Shown: positions 1-9,640, counted from the first letter of the stretch. The stretch is DNA of 64,000 nt from Bacillus sp. ISL-55 (GCF_018613155.1 NZ_JAGGQU010000001.1:1848-65847), one strand, 5' to 3'. Program-made: numbers and translations. The notes: generated by a model not told the origin, from the sequence alone.

Positions 1-236
1 GTCGGCTATACTTTTCGATTTTGGCCCTGCCAATGAAGTCAAAGAACGACTTCACTGTCAGGTCCTCCAGCGCTTGTCGGAGTTGGACAGTCGCCTCCGC
101 TTTTCTTTATCCAGCTGCAGCGCCTAGCCCCTCGAGACGTTTCGGTCCGCCCAATGAAGTCAAAGAGCGACTTCACTGGTCGGTCCTCCAACGCTTGTCG
201 GGGCTGATCAAGGCGCTTCCGCTTTTATATCTATAA
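1..236. repeat. Interspersed ~122-bp repeat, locus 1 (two partial tandem units)
   Basis: The block CCAATGAAGTCAAAG...CGACTTCACT occurs at about 30 and again at about 151, followed each time by CTCCA(G/A)CGCTTGTCGG and a (C/G)CTTCCGCTTTT-like end, so the region is roughly two ~121-bp units. The same sequence recurs at 49583-49740. GAAGTC/GACTTC and GGCGC/GCGCC arms make each unit fold. The open frame across it (21-236) has no Shine-Dalgarno (SD) site and is repeat-derived. Similar elements are, from memory, common between genes in Bacillaceae. Confidence 0.8.
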
Positions 237-293
237 ACATCTTATCATTTTTTTGGACAGGGCTGAATAAGCTTTCTTTAGAGTAGGACAAAC

Positions 294-319
294 AAGGAGG
301 AAGTGTGATGGCCCCATGA
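294..319 (+). promoter_or_regulatory. SD plus three-codon minicistron overlapping the yloB start
   Basis: A strong SD (AAGGAGG, 294-300) is ideally spaced from ATG 308, which opens ATG GCC CCA TGA. Its stop overlaps the yloB ATG at 316 (ATGA). The spacing of 15 nt from the SD to yloB itself is long, so yloB may be translated by termination-reinitiation. This is inferred from spacing only. Confidence 0.4.
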
Positions 320-3006
320 AGTTCCATGAGATGAATGAAAATGAAATAGCTAGTGCCTTAAGAACAGATTTTACAGAAGGATTGGAAGAAAAGGAAGTAA
401 AACGCAGACGTGAACAGCATGGATATAATGCATTGGACGAAGGGGAGAAACAATCGGCCCTATTATTGTTCTTCAGCCAGTTCAAGGATTTCATGGTACT
501 GGTGCTCCTTGCAGCAACTTTGATATCAGGCCTTCTCGGTGAAATGGTGGATGCGATCGCCATCATTGCCATTGTTCTTGTAAATGGTATTTTAGGGTTT
601 TTCCAGGAAAGAAAGGCGGAAAAATCACTTGATGCCCTGAAAGAGCTTTCTGCTCCGCAGGTCCATGCTTTGCGTGATGGAGAATGGGCCAAGATTCCAT
701 CAAAGGAAGTCGTACCTGGTGACATCCTTAAATTTATAAGCGGGGACAGAATTGGTGCGGATATCCGCTTGATTGAATCCAGAAGTCTTGAAATTGAAGA
801 GTCAGCGCTTACCGGAGAGTCAGTCCCAGTTCAAAAAAACACAAGTCCGTTGAGGATTCCTAACCCTGGACTAGGTGATATGGAGAATATGGCGTTCATG
901 GGTACGATGGTTACAAGGGGAACTGGAACTGGTGTTGTTGTTGCTACAGGAATGAAAACAGCAATGGGCCAGATCGCTGACTTGCTCCAGACGGCCGAAA
1001 CACAGGAAACACCCCTGCAGCGCAGACTGGAACAGTTGGGCAAAATCCTGATAACAGCAGCTCTTTTCTTAACACTATTGGTAGTAGGGATTGGAGTCCT
1101 TCAGGGGCATGATTTATATACGATGTTCCTTGCGGGCGTCAGTTTGGCAGTTGCCGCCATTCCTGAAGGACTTCCTGCAATTGTAACTGTGGCATTGTCA
1201 CTTGGTGTCCAGAGAATGATCAGGAAGAATGCAATCGTCAGGAAGCTGCCGGCTGTAGAGACACTAGGATGTGCGTCTGTCATTTGTTCTGACAAAACAG
1301 GTACGATGACGCAAAACAAGATGACGGTCACTCATCTTTGGAGTGGCAATAAAACCTGGACAGTCGACGGTGTAGGATACTCACCGACAGGGTTGTTCTA
1401 TCATAATGACAAAAGCGTGGACCCTCAAAATGAAAAATCACTGCAGCAGCTGCTGACATTTGGCATGCTTTGCAACCATGCAGAAATGATTGACAAAGAT
1501 GGTGAGTACGCAATTGATGGTGACCCAACTGAAGGTGCTCTGCTGGTTGCCGCAATGAAAGCTGGCTACAGAAGAGAGAATTTGCTCAACCAGTTTGAAA
1601 TTGTAAATGAGTTCCCGTTTGATTCCCGGAGAAAAATGATGAGCATGATTGTGAAAGATCAAACTGGACGTAAATTCGCTGTTGTAAAAGGCGCACCGGA
1701 TGTCCTGATTGGATTAAGTGATTCAATCCTTTGGGACGAAAGGCAGCAGCGCCTGACAAAAGACTTGACTTCTAAAGTCCAGGGGGCGATTGACGAGCTG
1801 GCGGGCAACGCATTAAGAACGATTGCAATTGCCTTCAAACCGATTCCTCAAAACACTGTAGTCCTTCATGAAAATGAAGCCGAAAAAGACCTGGTTTTCA
1901 TCGGATTGCAAGGTATGATTGATCCGCCGCGGCCTGAAGTGAAGACAGCGGTAAAAGAATGCCGCGATGCCGGCATCAAAACAGTGATGATTACGGGTGA
2001 TCACGTTATTACAGCAAAAGCGATTGCGAATCAGTTAGGTATTTTAACCAAAGGCAGCAAAGTATTGGATGGAAAAGCGTTATCAGAGATGTCCGTTTCT
2101 GAGCTGGAGGATATCGTCGATGATGTCTCCGTTTTTGCGCGAGTTTCGCCAGAACATAAACTAAAGATCGTCAAGGCATTGCAAAACAGAGGACATATCG
2201 TCGCTATGACAGGCGATGGCGTAAACGATGCACCAGCAATTAAGGCTGCAGATATTGGTGTGGCTATGGGGATCACAGGTACAGATGTAGCGAAGGAAGC
2301 TTCTTCACTCGTGCTTCTCGATGATAACTTTGCCACTATTAAAGCAGCAATAAAAGAAGGCCGTAACATCTATGAAAATATCAGGAAGTTCATCCGCTAC
2401 CTCCTGGCTTCCAATGTCGGGGAGATATTGGTCATGCTTTTCGCGATGATCATAGGTTTGCCGCTGCCATTAGTGCCGATTCAAATACTCTGGGTGAACC
2501 TGGTAACAGATGGCCTGCCTGCGATGGCATTAGGTCTGGACCAGCCTGAGGAAGATGTCATGAAAAGGGCTCCTCGCCATCCTAGGGAAGGGGTATTTGC
2601 CCGGGGATTAGGCTGGAAGGTCGTTTCAAGAGGCTTCTTGATTGGCTTAATGACTTTGTTCGCATTTATGATTGTCTATAATAGAAATCCGGATGACCTG
2701 GCATATGCACAGACGATTGCGTTTACTACTCTCGTGATGGCGCAGCTGATCCATGTATTCGACTGCCGGAGCGAAAAGTCAATCTTTGCCCGCAACCCGT
2801 TTGAGAACAAATATTTAGTTTGGGCCGTCATTTCATCGTTGGCCATGGTCCTAGTGGTTATTTATTCACCTGCCTTGCAGCCAATATTCCATACCGTTCC
2901 AATCCTGGCAGTTGACTGGTTATTAATCCTTGGCTTATCGGCAATTCCTACATTTTTGCTTGCAGGAACATTTTTTGCAAGAAAAACAAAGAGAAATATG
3001 ATATAA
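316..3006 (+). CDS. yloB: P-type Ca2+-transporting ATPase (YloB/SERCA-like, P2A)
   Basis: An 896-aa integral membrane pump that uses ATP to export or sequester Ca2+; the B. subtilis orthologue YloB acts at the cell membrane and is linked to spore calcium. Visible landmarks are the actuator TGES (166-169), the transmembrane Ca-site motif PEGLP (283-287), the phosphorylated Asp326 in DKTGT, and the hinge TGDGVND (632-638). Hydrophobic segments lie near 48-95, 240-300 and throughout the C-terminal 200 residues. The start at 316 gives MKFHEM, matching the family N-terminus as I recall it. A terminator follows, so it is probably monocistronic apart from an upstream minicistron. Confidence 0.95.
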   Translation: MKFHEMNENEIASALRTDFTEGLEEKEVKRRREQHGYNALDEGEKQSALLLFFSQFKDFMVLVLLAATLISGLLGEMVDAIAIIAIVLVNGILGFFQERKAEKSLDALKELSAPQVHALRDGEWAKIPSKEVVPGDILKFISGDRIGADIRLIESRSLEIEESALTGESVPVQKNTSPLRIPNPGLGDMENMAFMGTMVTRGTGTGVVVATGMKTAMGQIADLLQTAETQETPLQRRLEQLGKILITAALFLTLLVVGIGVLQGHDLYTMFLAGVSLAVAAIPEGLPAIVTVALSLGVQRMIRKNAIVRKLPAVETLGCASVICSDKTGTMTQNKMTVTHLWSGNKTWTVDGVGYSPTGLFYHNDKSVDPQNEKSLQQLLTFGMLCNHAEMIDKDGEYAIDGDPTEGALLVAAMKAGYRRENLLNQFEIVNEFPFDSRRKMMSMIVKDQTGRKFAVVKGAPDVLIGLSDSILWDERQQRLTKDLTSKVQGAIDELAGNALRTIAIAFKPIPQNTVVLHENEAEKDLVFIGLQGMIDPPRPEVKTAVKECRDAGIKTVMITGDHVITAKAIANQLGILTKGSKVLDGKALSEMSVSELEDIVDDVSVFARVSPEHKLKIVKALQNRGHIVAMTGDGVNDAPAIKAADIGVAMGITGTDVAKEASSLVLLDDNFATIKAAIKEGRNIYENIRKFIRYLLASNVGEILVMLFAMIIGLPLPLVPIQILWVNLVTDGLPAMALGLDQPEEDVMKRAPRHPREGVFARGLGWKVVSRGFLIGLMTLFAFMIVYNRNPDDLAYAQTIAFTTLVMAQLIHVFDCRSEKSIFARNPFENKYLVWAVISSLAMVLVVIYSPALQPIFHTVPILAVDWLLILGLSAIPTFLLAGTFFARKTKRNMI

Positions 3007-3013
3007 TCCGTTA

Positions 3014-3050
3014 GGTAATAGAGAAGGCTCTATTGCCTTTCTTTTTTTTT
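3014..3050 (+). terminator. Rho-independent terminator after yloB
   Basis: Ten-base stem GGTAATAGAG (3014-3023) with CTCTATTGCC (3028-3037), a 4-nt loop, then a near-continuous T run to 3050. Confidence 0.9.
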
Positions 3051-3392
3051 GTAATACTTTCGTGCACTTACTGTTAAAAGTTTGTGAAAATGAATACATT
3101 CCTGGTCTCGAGATTTCCACTCGAGGTGAGGGAGAGAAAAAACAAGTATTAGAGATTACATAAATGAATAAGCCTGTTCCAATGGTATACAAGAAACTCG
3201 ACTTTTTAGAAAGCTCTTTTCTCATTGGCTATAAAATAGGATTAAGTGACCTATGTTCATTCACAAATTCTAAGATTATTAGGAGAAAAGAGCTTGCACA
3301 CTTAATACCGAACTGCAAAATGGCTTTTATCACGTTAAAATCGGCTTTAGGATTTTAACAAAAATCTTTACGAAAACAGCCTTTTAGAAAGA
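3051..3392 (+). other. Structured noncoding leader upstream of yloC
   Basis: About 340 bases without a credible gene; the 64-codon frame at 3164-3358 has no SD. It holds a perfect 13-bp inverted repeat, AAGCTCTTTTCTC (3211-3223) and GAGAAAAGAGCTT (3283-3295). Inside it a small hairpin ATAGG (3236-3240)/CCTAT (3250-3254) fits. Downstream is a second perfect hairpin GTTAAAATC (3334-3342)/GATTTTAAC (3351-3359). No T run follows either, so they do not look like terminators. Confidence 0.55.
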
Positions 3393-3407
3393 ATGGATGT
3401 GTCTGAA

Positions 3408-4283
3408 ATGGTCGTCAGTATGACTGGGTTTGGAAGGAGCCGGGCTGAATCTGAGAGGTTCAGTGTCACAGTCGAGGTAAAAACGGTCAATCACCGCTTT
3501 TGTGAATTCCATATTCGTATGCCCCGGCAGCTCCTGAAAACGGAAGAAAAAATAAAGAAGAAACTTGGCGAACACATTAAAAGAGGGAGAGTCGAAGTGT
3601 TTGTAACTTTGGAGGGCGAAGGCATAGTTAGCCGAAGTGTACATATTGACTGGAAAGCCCTGGACGAATTAGTCCATCACATATCAGAAATTAAAAACAG
3701 GTACAGCATGACGGGCGATATTGAGCTCCGTGATATTGTCAGCAGAGAAGAAATTATCCATATTGAGGAAATAGAAGCTGAAAATGAAGAACTTGAACTT
3801 CTTGTCCTTTCTGCCGTTGAGGATGCAGGCAACCAGCTGGTCCAAATGCGCAGGCTGGAGGGAGCAGCACTTGAAAAAGATGTATTGCAGCATATCGAAC
3901 TGCTAAAAGAGAACATTTCAAGCGTCAACAAGCTGGCGCCGAATGTTGTGGAGCAATACCGCGAAAGGCTTCATAAGAAAATGGCTGAATTTATGGATAG
4001 CCAGGCAGATGAGGACAGAATCCTCACTGAGGTTGCCTTCTTTGCAGATAAAGCTGATATCAGTGAAGAGATTGCCCGGCTTGAAAGCCATGTAAGTCAA
4101 TTCAAAGATATAGTGAAGGCGAATGAGCCTCTTGGCAGGAAACTTGATTTTCTGCTTCAGGAAATGAATCGCGAGGTCAATACGATCGGTTCCAAGGCGA
4201 ATGATTCAAGAATTGCCAGGGAAGTTGTCGAAATGAAAAGCCTCCTGGAAAAGGTTAAGGAACAAGTGCAAAATATAGAGTAG
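3408..4283 (+). CDS. yloC: YicC/YloC-family endoribonuclease
   Basis: About 291 aa. The N-terminal domain begins MVVSMTGFG, the near-invariant start of the YicC/YloC family; the C-terminal part (about 200-290) is the conserved DUF1732 segment with DFLLQEMNREVNTIGSK. Family members (E. coli YicC, B. subtilis YloC) are endoribonucleases reported to act on RNA in stress and stationary phase. I place the start at ATG 3408 because it matches the family; an in-frame ATG at 3393 would add five residues, and neither has a good SD. It leads the yloC-remA-gmk-rpoZ group, which ends at the terminator after rpoZ. Confidence 0.9.
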   Translation: MVVSMTGFGRSRAESERFSVTVEVKTVNHRFCEFHIRMPRQLLKTEEKIKKKLGEHIKRGRVEVFVTLEGEGIVSRSVHIDWKALDELVHHISEIKNRYSMTGDIELRDIVSREEIIHIEEIEAENEELELLVLSAVEDAGNQLVQMRRLEGAALEKDVLQHIELLKENISSVNKLAPNVVEQYRERLHKKMAEFMDSQADEDRILTEVAFFADKADISEEIARLESHVSQFKDIVKANEPLGRKLDFLLQEMNREVNTIGSKANDSRIAREVVEMKSLLEKVKEQVQNIE

Positions 4284-4339
4284 CGTTTAGAAAGGGTCTT
4301 TAAAGGCCAAAATAAATAACTGATGATTGGGGGACCATC

Positions 4340-4603
4340 ATGGCAATAAAGCTTATAAATATAGGCTTCGGCAATATTGTTTCAGCTAACAGGATCATTT
4401 CGATCGTAAGTCCTGAATCAGCTCCAATAAAACGGATCATCCAGGACGCTCGCGACCGGGGATCGTTAATAGATGCTACATACGGAAGAAGGACGAGGGC
4501 TGTCATCGTCATGGACAGCGATCATGTCATTCTCTCTGCGGTACAGCCGGAAACGGTAGCTCACCGTCTGAATGACCGTGATGATATTATTGATGAAGGG
4601 TAG
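4340..4603 (+). CDS. remA: Extracellular matrix regulator RemA
   Basis: An 87-aa DNA-binding protein, nearly identical in pattern to B. subtilis RemA (opens [12 protein letters not shown]; ends DIIDEG). RemA forms oligomeric rings that bind promoter DNA and activates biofilm matrix operons (eps, tapA) and osmoprotection genes in B. subtilis. SD GGGGG lies about 10 nt upstream of ATG 4340. It sits between yloC and gmk as in B. subtilis, with gmk starting 9 nt after its stop. No helix-turn-helix is evident, in line with the unusual RemA fold. Confidence 0.95.
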   Translation: MAIKLINIGFGNIVSANRIISIVSPESAPIKRIIQDARDRGSLIDATYGRRTRAVIVMDSDHVILSAVQPETVAHRLNDRDDIIDEG

Positions 4604-4609
4604 GACTAA

Positions 4610-5227
<618 letters not shown>

Positions 5228-5452
5228 ATGCTTAATCCTTCTATTGACTCTTTAATGACTAAAATTGATTCGAAATATTCATTGGTATCGGTTGCTGCAA
5301 AGCGCGCGCGCAGCATGCAGGTGCACATGGATGCTAAGCTAGATAAGTATGTTTCCCACAAATTCGTCGGCAAGGCACTTGAAGAAATCAACGCAGAAAA
5401 GCTTCACTTCAAGACAGCAGGAAGCCATGAAGAGTTAAATATCAACGAATAA
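5228..5452 (+). CDS. rpoZ: RNA polymerase omega subunit
   Basis: A 74-aa omega subunit that helps fold and stabilise beta' in RNA polymerase. It begins [20 protein letters not shown] and contains KRARSMQ and FVGKALEEI, the conserved helices contacting beta'. ATG 5228 immediately follows the gmk stop, with SD GGAGGT inside the gmk end. It is the last gene of the yloC-remA-gmk-rpoZ group, and a terminator starts 8 nt after the stop. Confidence 0.95.
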   Translation: MLNPSIDSLMTKIDSKYSLVSVAAKRARSMQVHMDAKLDKYVSHKFVGKALEEINAEKLHFKTAGSHEELNINE

Positions 5453-5459
5453 CACCGCG

Positions 5460-5493
5460 ATAACAACCTATTTATTGGGTTGTTATTTTTTTG
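5460..5493 (+). terminator. Terminator after rpoZ
   Basis: Stem ATAACAACC (5460-5468) with GGTTGTTAT (5478-5486), a 9-nt loop, and a T run running to about 5493. Confidence 0.9.
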
Positions 5494-5519
5494 TTTGGGC
5501 CTTTATGGGACATAGAAAA

Positions 5520-5875
5520 TTCTATAAGCCCGAAACGGGGTTTCTGCTGATAAAAGGTCCTATAGAAATATTCTATAAGCTCGAAACGGGGTTTCTTCTG
5601 GTAAAAGGTCCTATAGAAACATTCTATAAGCCCAAAACTGGGTTCTTGCTGGTAAAAGGTCCTATAGAAACATTCTATAAGCCCGAAACGGGGTTTCTTC
5701 TGGTAAAAGGTCCTATAGAAACATTCTATAAGCCCGAAACGGGGTTTCTGCTGGAAAAAGGTCCTATAGAAATATTCTATAAGCCCGAAACGGGTTTTTT
5801 TCTGGTAAAAGGTCTATTGAAACATTCTATAAGCCCGAAACGGGGTTTCTGCTGGAAAAAGGTCTTATAGAAAAG
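5520..5875. repeat. 51-bp minisatellite, seven copies, rpoZ-coaBC spacer
   Basis: Copies start at 5520, 5571, 5622, 5673, 5724, 5775 (50 bp, one base lost) and 5825. Each opens TTCTATAAGCCCGAAAC, continues GGGGTTTCTGCTGGTAAAAG and closes GTCCTATAGAAACA. Units are 85-98% alike by eye. Inside each, GAAAC-GGG-GTTTC is an inverted repeat and CTATA/TATAG recurs at the ends. The 51-bp period leaves an open frame (17-aa repeat) but the 50-bp copy breaks it, so the DNA or RNA, not a protein, is the repeated entity. Confidence 0.95.
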
Positions 5876-5949
5876 TTCTCAAGTGCCAGCGATATATTAT
5901 AGTAGCTGCCTTGCCTTTTCCATGCTTAATCTGTGAAAAAATGTTATAG

Positions 5950-5984
5950 TTCAATCATAATGATAGTTTGTTGTAAAATGGGGG
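5950..5984 (+). promoter_or_regulatory. Candidate sigma-A promoter for coaBC
   Basis: A TTCAAT (5950-5955), 18-bp spacer, TAAAAT (5974-5979) arrangement lies just before the GGGGG SD of coaBC. The -35 is weak. Confidence 0.35.
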
Positions 5985-5993
5985 TTCTCTGAC

Positions 5994-7205
5994 ATGCTGA
6001 ACGGTAAAAAAATTCTATTATGCGTGACCGGTGGGATCGCTGTATATAAGGGTGCTGCACTGACGAGCAAGCTTACACAGGCTGGCGCTGAAGTGAAGGT
6101 AATCCTGAGTGACTCAGCGTCTAAATTCGTAACTCCGCTCACTTTTCAGGCATTGTCCAGAAGTGAAGTTTATACAGATACATTCGATGAGAAAAATCCT
6201 GAAAATATCGCCCATATCCATTTAGCAGATTGGGCTGATTTAATTATAATTGCTCCGGCAACTGCCAACATCATCGGCAAGCTTGCAAATGGGATTGCTG
6301 ACAATATGATTTCCACTACACTTCTTGCAGCGACTGCACCAGTGTGGGTGGCTCCAGCGATGAATGTACATATGTACCAGCATCCTGCAGTCCAGAAAAA
6401 CATGGAGACTTTAAGAAGCTTTGGTTATGAATTCATTGAACCTGGAGAAGGATATTTGGCATGTGGATATACAGGTAAGGGCCGTCTTGAGGAACCTGAG
6501 ACAATCGTAGAACTAGCAGGCCAATTTTTTAATAACCGGGGCAGGGAACTTTCGGGGAAAACTCTTTTGATTACTGCAGGCCCTACAAGGGAAAAAATCG
6601 ATCCTGTCCGCTTTCTCACCAATCATTCAACGGGCAAAATGGGGTATGCATTAGCAGGAGAAGCTGTGAAAATGGGAGCAAGAGTGATCCTTGTATCTGG
6701 TCCAGTCAACCTCGAGCCTCCAGGTGGAGCTGAATTGATCAAAGTTGAAAGTGCTGAGGAAATGTATCAAGCTGCCTTGGAGCATTTTGCGGAAGTCGAC
6801 GTCCTAATCGGTACTGCGGCAGTTGCAGATTACCGGCCGAAGTATATATATGAAGAGAAAATGAAGAAAAAAGAAGGCGACCAGGCTCTTGAGCTGGAAA
6901 GAACGAAGGATATCCTCTTTGAGCTTGGTCAAAGGAAAAAGGACCAGGTGATTGTGGGATTCGCAGCTGAAACAAATGATGTCGAAAACCATGCAAAGGG
7001 CAAGCTTGCCAAAAAGCACGCAGACATGATTGTGGCGAATAACGTAAAGCAGGAAGGGGCAGGATTTGGTGCTGATACAAATATCGTCACCATTTACAAA
7101 AAGGATGGTGCGAACATCGCCCTGCCTTTGATGCCAAAAGCAGATGTAGCCCGTAATATCCTTACCGAAGTTGTCCAATTGTTAAAAAAGGATGAAAGCT
7201 TATGA
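5994..7205 (+). CDS. coaBC: Bifunctional phosphopantothenoylcysteine decarboxylase / phosphopantothenate-cysteine ligase
   Basis: A 403-aa fusion catalysing two steps of coenzyme A synthesis: CTP-dependent joining of cysteine to 4'-phosphopantothenate (CoaB) and FMN-dependent decarboxylation (CoaC). The N-terminal flavoprotein domain (about 1-180) shows VTGGIAVYKG, PAMNVHMY and the active-site Cys157 in ACGYTGKGRL. The C-terminal ligase domain (about 190-400) has ITAGPTREKIDPVRF and NHSTGKMGYA. The stop overlaps priA by 4 bp (ATGA), so the two are coupled. It begins the long coaBC-to-prkC run. Confidence 0.96.
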   Translation: MLNGKKILLCVTGGIAVYKGAALTSKLTQAGAEVKVILSDSASKFVTPLTFQALSRSEVYTDTFDEKNPENIAHIHLADWADLIIIAPATANIIGKLANGIADNMISTTLLAATAPVWVAPAMNVHMYQHPAVQKNMETLRSFGYEFIEPGEGYLACGYTGKGRLEEPETIVELAGQFFNNRGRELSGKTLLITAGPTREKIDPVRFLTNHSTGKMGYALAGEAVKMGARVILVSGPVNLEPPGGAELIKVESAEEMYQAALEHFAEVDVLIGTAAVADYRPKYIYEEKMKKKEGDQALELERTKDILFELGQRKKDQVIVGFAAETNDVENHAKGKLAKKHADMIVANNVKQEGAGFGADTNIVTIYKKDGANIALPLMPKADVARNILTEVVQLLKKDESL

Positions 7206-9616
7206 ATATAGCAAGCGTTATTGTCGATGTGCCTGCAAAGCAAACCGACAAAACTTTTGACTATAAAATTCCTGATAAATACAAAGATGTGATTAAGCCT
7301 GGGACAAGGGTGATCGTCCCCTTCGGTCCCAGGAAAATCCAGGGCTTTGTCAGGGATCTTAAAGCAGAGTCGAGTTTTTCGAAGCTGCGGGCAATCATCG
7401 AACCTCTTGACCTGACACCGGTATTGAATAAGGAGCTTCTACAGCTGGGTGACTGGTTGACTGAGCATACATTAAGCTATAAAATTTCCACTTATCAGGC
7501 AATGCTTCCAGCAGCATTAAAGGCTAAATATGAAAAGAAAATTGTCCTGGCAAAAGGAACAGAGTTAACCGACCTGTCTGGGAATTTAATAGAGTTATTC
7601 AGAGAAACTAGAGAAATTAAATGGGAGGATGCCGTTTCGAATGGGCTTGTCCAGCAACTTCAAAAGGAAGCGGCGTCTGGCAGGGTAGATGTTGTTTACC
7701 AGGTAAAGGACAGGGTACGGAAAAAGCTGCTCAAGCATGTTTCCCCAGCAATCGATACTGAACAGCTGATGGAGACACGGGATAAACTTCCGCCACAGGC
7801 GTCAGGGCAACAATCTGTACTCGACTTCTTCCTTGAACATCCGGAGCCTGTGGAACAAAGGCTGATACTCTCCACTCTCGGAATCTCCCAGGCATCAATT
7901 CAATCACTTGTTAAAAAAGGTATACTGAAAGTTGAAGAACTTGAAGTATACAGGGATCCATATTCAGAACGGGAATTTGAACGGAAAGTTGCTCTGGAAC
8001 TGACAGAAGAGCAGGAAAAGGCTATTAGCCCGATTCTTTCTGCAATTGAAAAGGATTTGCATGAAGTCTTCCTATTATATGGTGTTACAGGCAGCGGGAA
8101 GACGGAAATCTATTTGCAATCCATCCAGGAAGTCTTGAGGAAAGGCAAGGAAGCGATTGTGCTTGTGCCGGAAATTTCATTAACGCCGCAAATGGTCACG
8201 CGTTTCAAAGAGCGGTTTGGTGATTTGGTTGCTGTCATGCACAGCGGCCTGTCGGCTGGGGAGAAGTATGATGAATGGCGGAAAATCCAGCGCAAGGAAG
8301 TAAAAGTTGTTGTAGGAGCGAGGTCAGCGATCTTTGCCCCATTTGAGAATATTGGCATCATCATCATCGATGAAGAACATGAAACAAGCTACAAACAAGA
8401 GGAAAACCCGAGATACCATGCAAGGGACGTGGCGATTCAGCGTGCTAAAACAAATGCTTGTCCAGTTGTCCTTGGCAGTGCAACACCTTCACTCGAATCA
8501 TTTGCACGGGCGCAAAAAGGAAGGTATACTCTGTTATCCCTGCCAAAGCGGATGAACAATCAGGCGCTCCCAACAGTTGAAATCGTCGATATGCGAGAGG
8601 AATTGCGGACGGGAAACCGGTCTATGTTTTCGGAAAAGCTTTTTGAAAAGATAAAAGACAGGCTTGAGAAAAAAGAACAAACTGTCCTGTTTCTGAATAA
8701 ACGCGGGCATTCGTCGTTTGTGATGTGCCGTGATTGCGGATATGTCATGAACTGCCCGCATTGCGATATTACGCTGACATACCACCGTTATAATGAGCAG
8801 ATGAAATGCCATTATTGCGGCTATGAAGACAGGGTGCCGACCATTTGTCCTGAATGCAACAGTGAGCATATCCGCTATTTCGGGACGGGGACTCAAAAGG
8901 TTGAGGAAGAATTGTTAAAATTGATTCCTGAAGCGAGAATTATCAGGATGGATGTCGATACAACCGGCAGGAAAGGCTCGCATGAAAAGTTACTGACTGC
9001 TTTTCAGGAGGGTCAGGCGGACATTTTACTCGGAACGCAAATGATTGCTAAAGGATTGGATTTTCCAAATATTACTTTAGTAGGTGTTCTTTCAGCTGAT
9101 ACAATGTTGAATCTGCCCGACTTCCGGTCCTCGGAAAAAACATTTCAGCTTTTGACGCAGGTTAGCGGGAGGGCTGGAAGACACAAGCTTCCTGGCGAGG
9201 TAGTGATTCAGACTTATACTCCTGAACATTACAGCGTTGAGCTTGCCGGGACACAGGATTACGACCGGTTTTACCAGCAGGAGATGCTGATCCGGAAGGT
9301 TCATCAGTACCCGCCATTTTATTACCTTTCCCTGGTAACTGTCAGCCATGAAGAATTGATGAAAGTAGTATCAGTTACGGAAAAGATCGCAAAATTCATC
9401 TCCTCAAGGTTGACGAATGAAGCAGTCGTTCTGGGTCCTGTAGCATCACCAATCCCACGGATCAACGATAGATATCGCTATCAATGTCTGATAAAATACA
9501 AAAAGGAACCAGAACTTAAAAATGCCTTAAAAACAATACTGGATCATTACCAGCAGGAAACAGGTACTGGAGCATTGCAGATTTCTGTCGACCTGAACCC
9601 TTATATTCTGATGTAA
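7202..9616 (+). CDS. priA: Primosomal replication protein N' (PriA helicase)
   Basis: An 804-aa 3'-5' DNA helicase that recognises stalled forks and D-loops and reloads the replisome (with DnaD/DnaB in Bacillus). The N-terminal 3'-BD domain opens ASVIVDVPAKQTDKTFDY. Walker A GVTGSGKTE is at 294-302, the DEEH box at 390-393, and the paired zinc-binding knuckles (CRDC, CPHC, CHYC, CPEC) span about 509-555, then the helicase C-terminal lobe with QVSGRAGR. Length matches B. subtilis PriA. It overlaps coaBC by 4 bp. Confidence 0.97.
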   Translation: MNIASVIVDVPAKQTDKTFDYKIPDKYKDVIKPGTRVIVPFGPRKIQGFVRDLKAESSFSKLRAIIEPLDLTPVLNKELLQLGDWLTEHTLSYKISTYQAMLPAALKAKYEKKIVLAKGTELTDLSGNLIELFRETREIKWEDAVSNGLVQQLQKEAASGRVDVVYQVKDRVRKKLLKHVSPAIDTEQLMETRDKLPPQASGQQSVLDFFLEHPEPVEQRLILSTLGISQASIQSLVKKGILKVEELEVYRDPYSEREFERKVALELTEEQEKAISPILSAIEKDLHEVFLLYGVTGSGKTEIYLQSIQEVLRKGKEAIVLVPEISLTPQMVTRFKERFGDLVAVMHSGLSAGEKYDEWRKIQRKEVKVVVGARSAIFAPFENIGIIIIDEEHETSYKQEENPRYHARDVAIQRAKTNACPVVLGSATPSLESFARAQKGRYTLLSLPKRMNNQALPTVEIVDMREELRTGNRSMFSEKLFEKIKDRLEKKEQTVLFLNKRGHSSFVMCRDCGYVMNCPHCDITLTYHRYNEQMKCHYCGYEDRVPTICPECNSEHIRYFGTGTQKVEEELLKLIPEARIIRMDVDTTGRKGSHEKLLTAFQEGQADILLGTQMIAKGLDFPNITLVGVLSADTMLNLPDFRSSEKTFQLLTQVSGRAGRHKLPGEVVIQTYTPEHYSVELAGTQDYDRFYQQEMLIRKVHQYPPFYYLSLVTVSHEELMKVVSVTEKIAKFISSRLTNEAVVLGPVASPIPRINDRYRYQCLIKYKKEPELKNALKTILDHYQQETGTGALQISVDLNPYILM

Positions 9617-9640
9617 GGATATTTTTAAACTTTTGCATTG

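Noticed and set aside
231-725. 164-aa minus-strand frame
   Set aside because: Antisense shadow of the yloB coding sequence.
3164-3358. 64-aa frame before yloC
   Set aside because: No SD, no recognisable domain, and it lies across the inverted repeats.
5475-5870. 131-aa open frame with a 17-aa repeat (FYKPETGFLLVKGPIET)
   Set aside because: It starts inside the rpoZ terminator, has no SD, and the 50-bp copy shifts the frame; the repeat is kept at DNA level.
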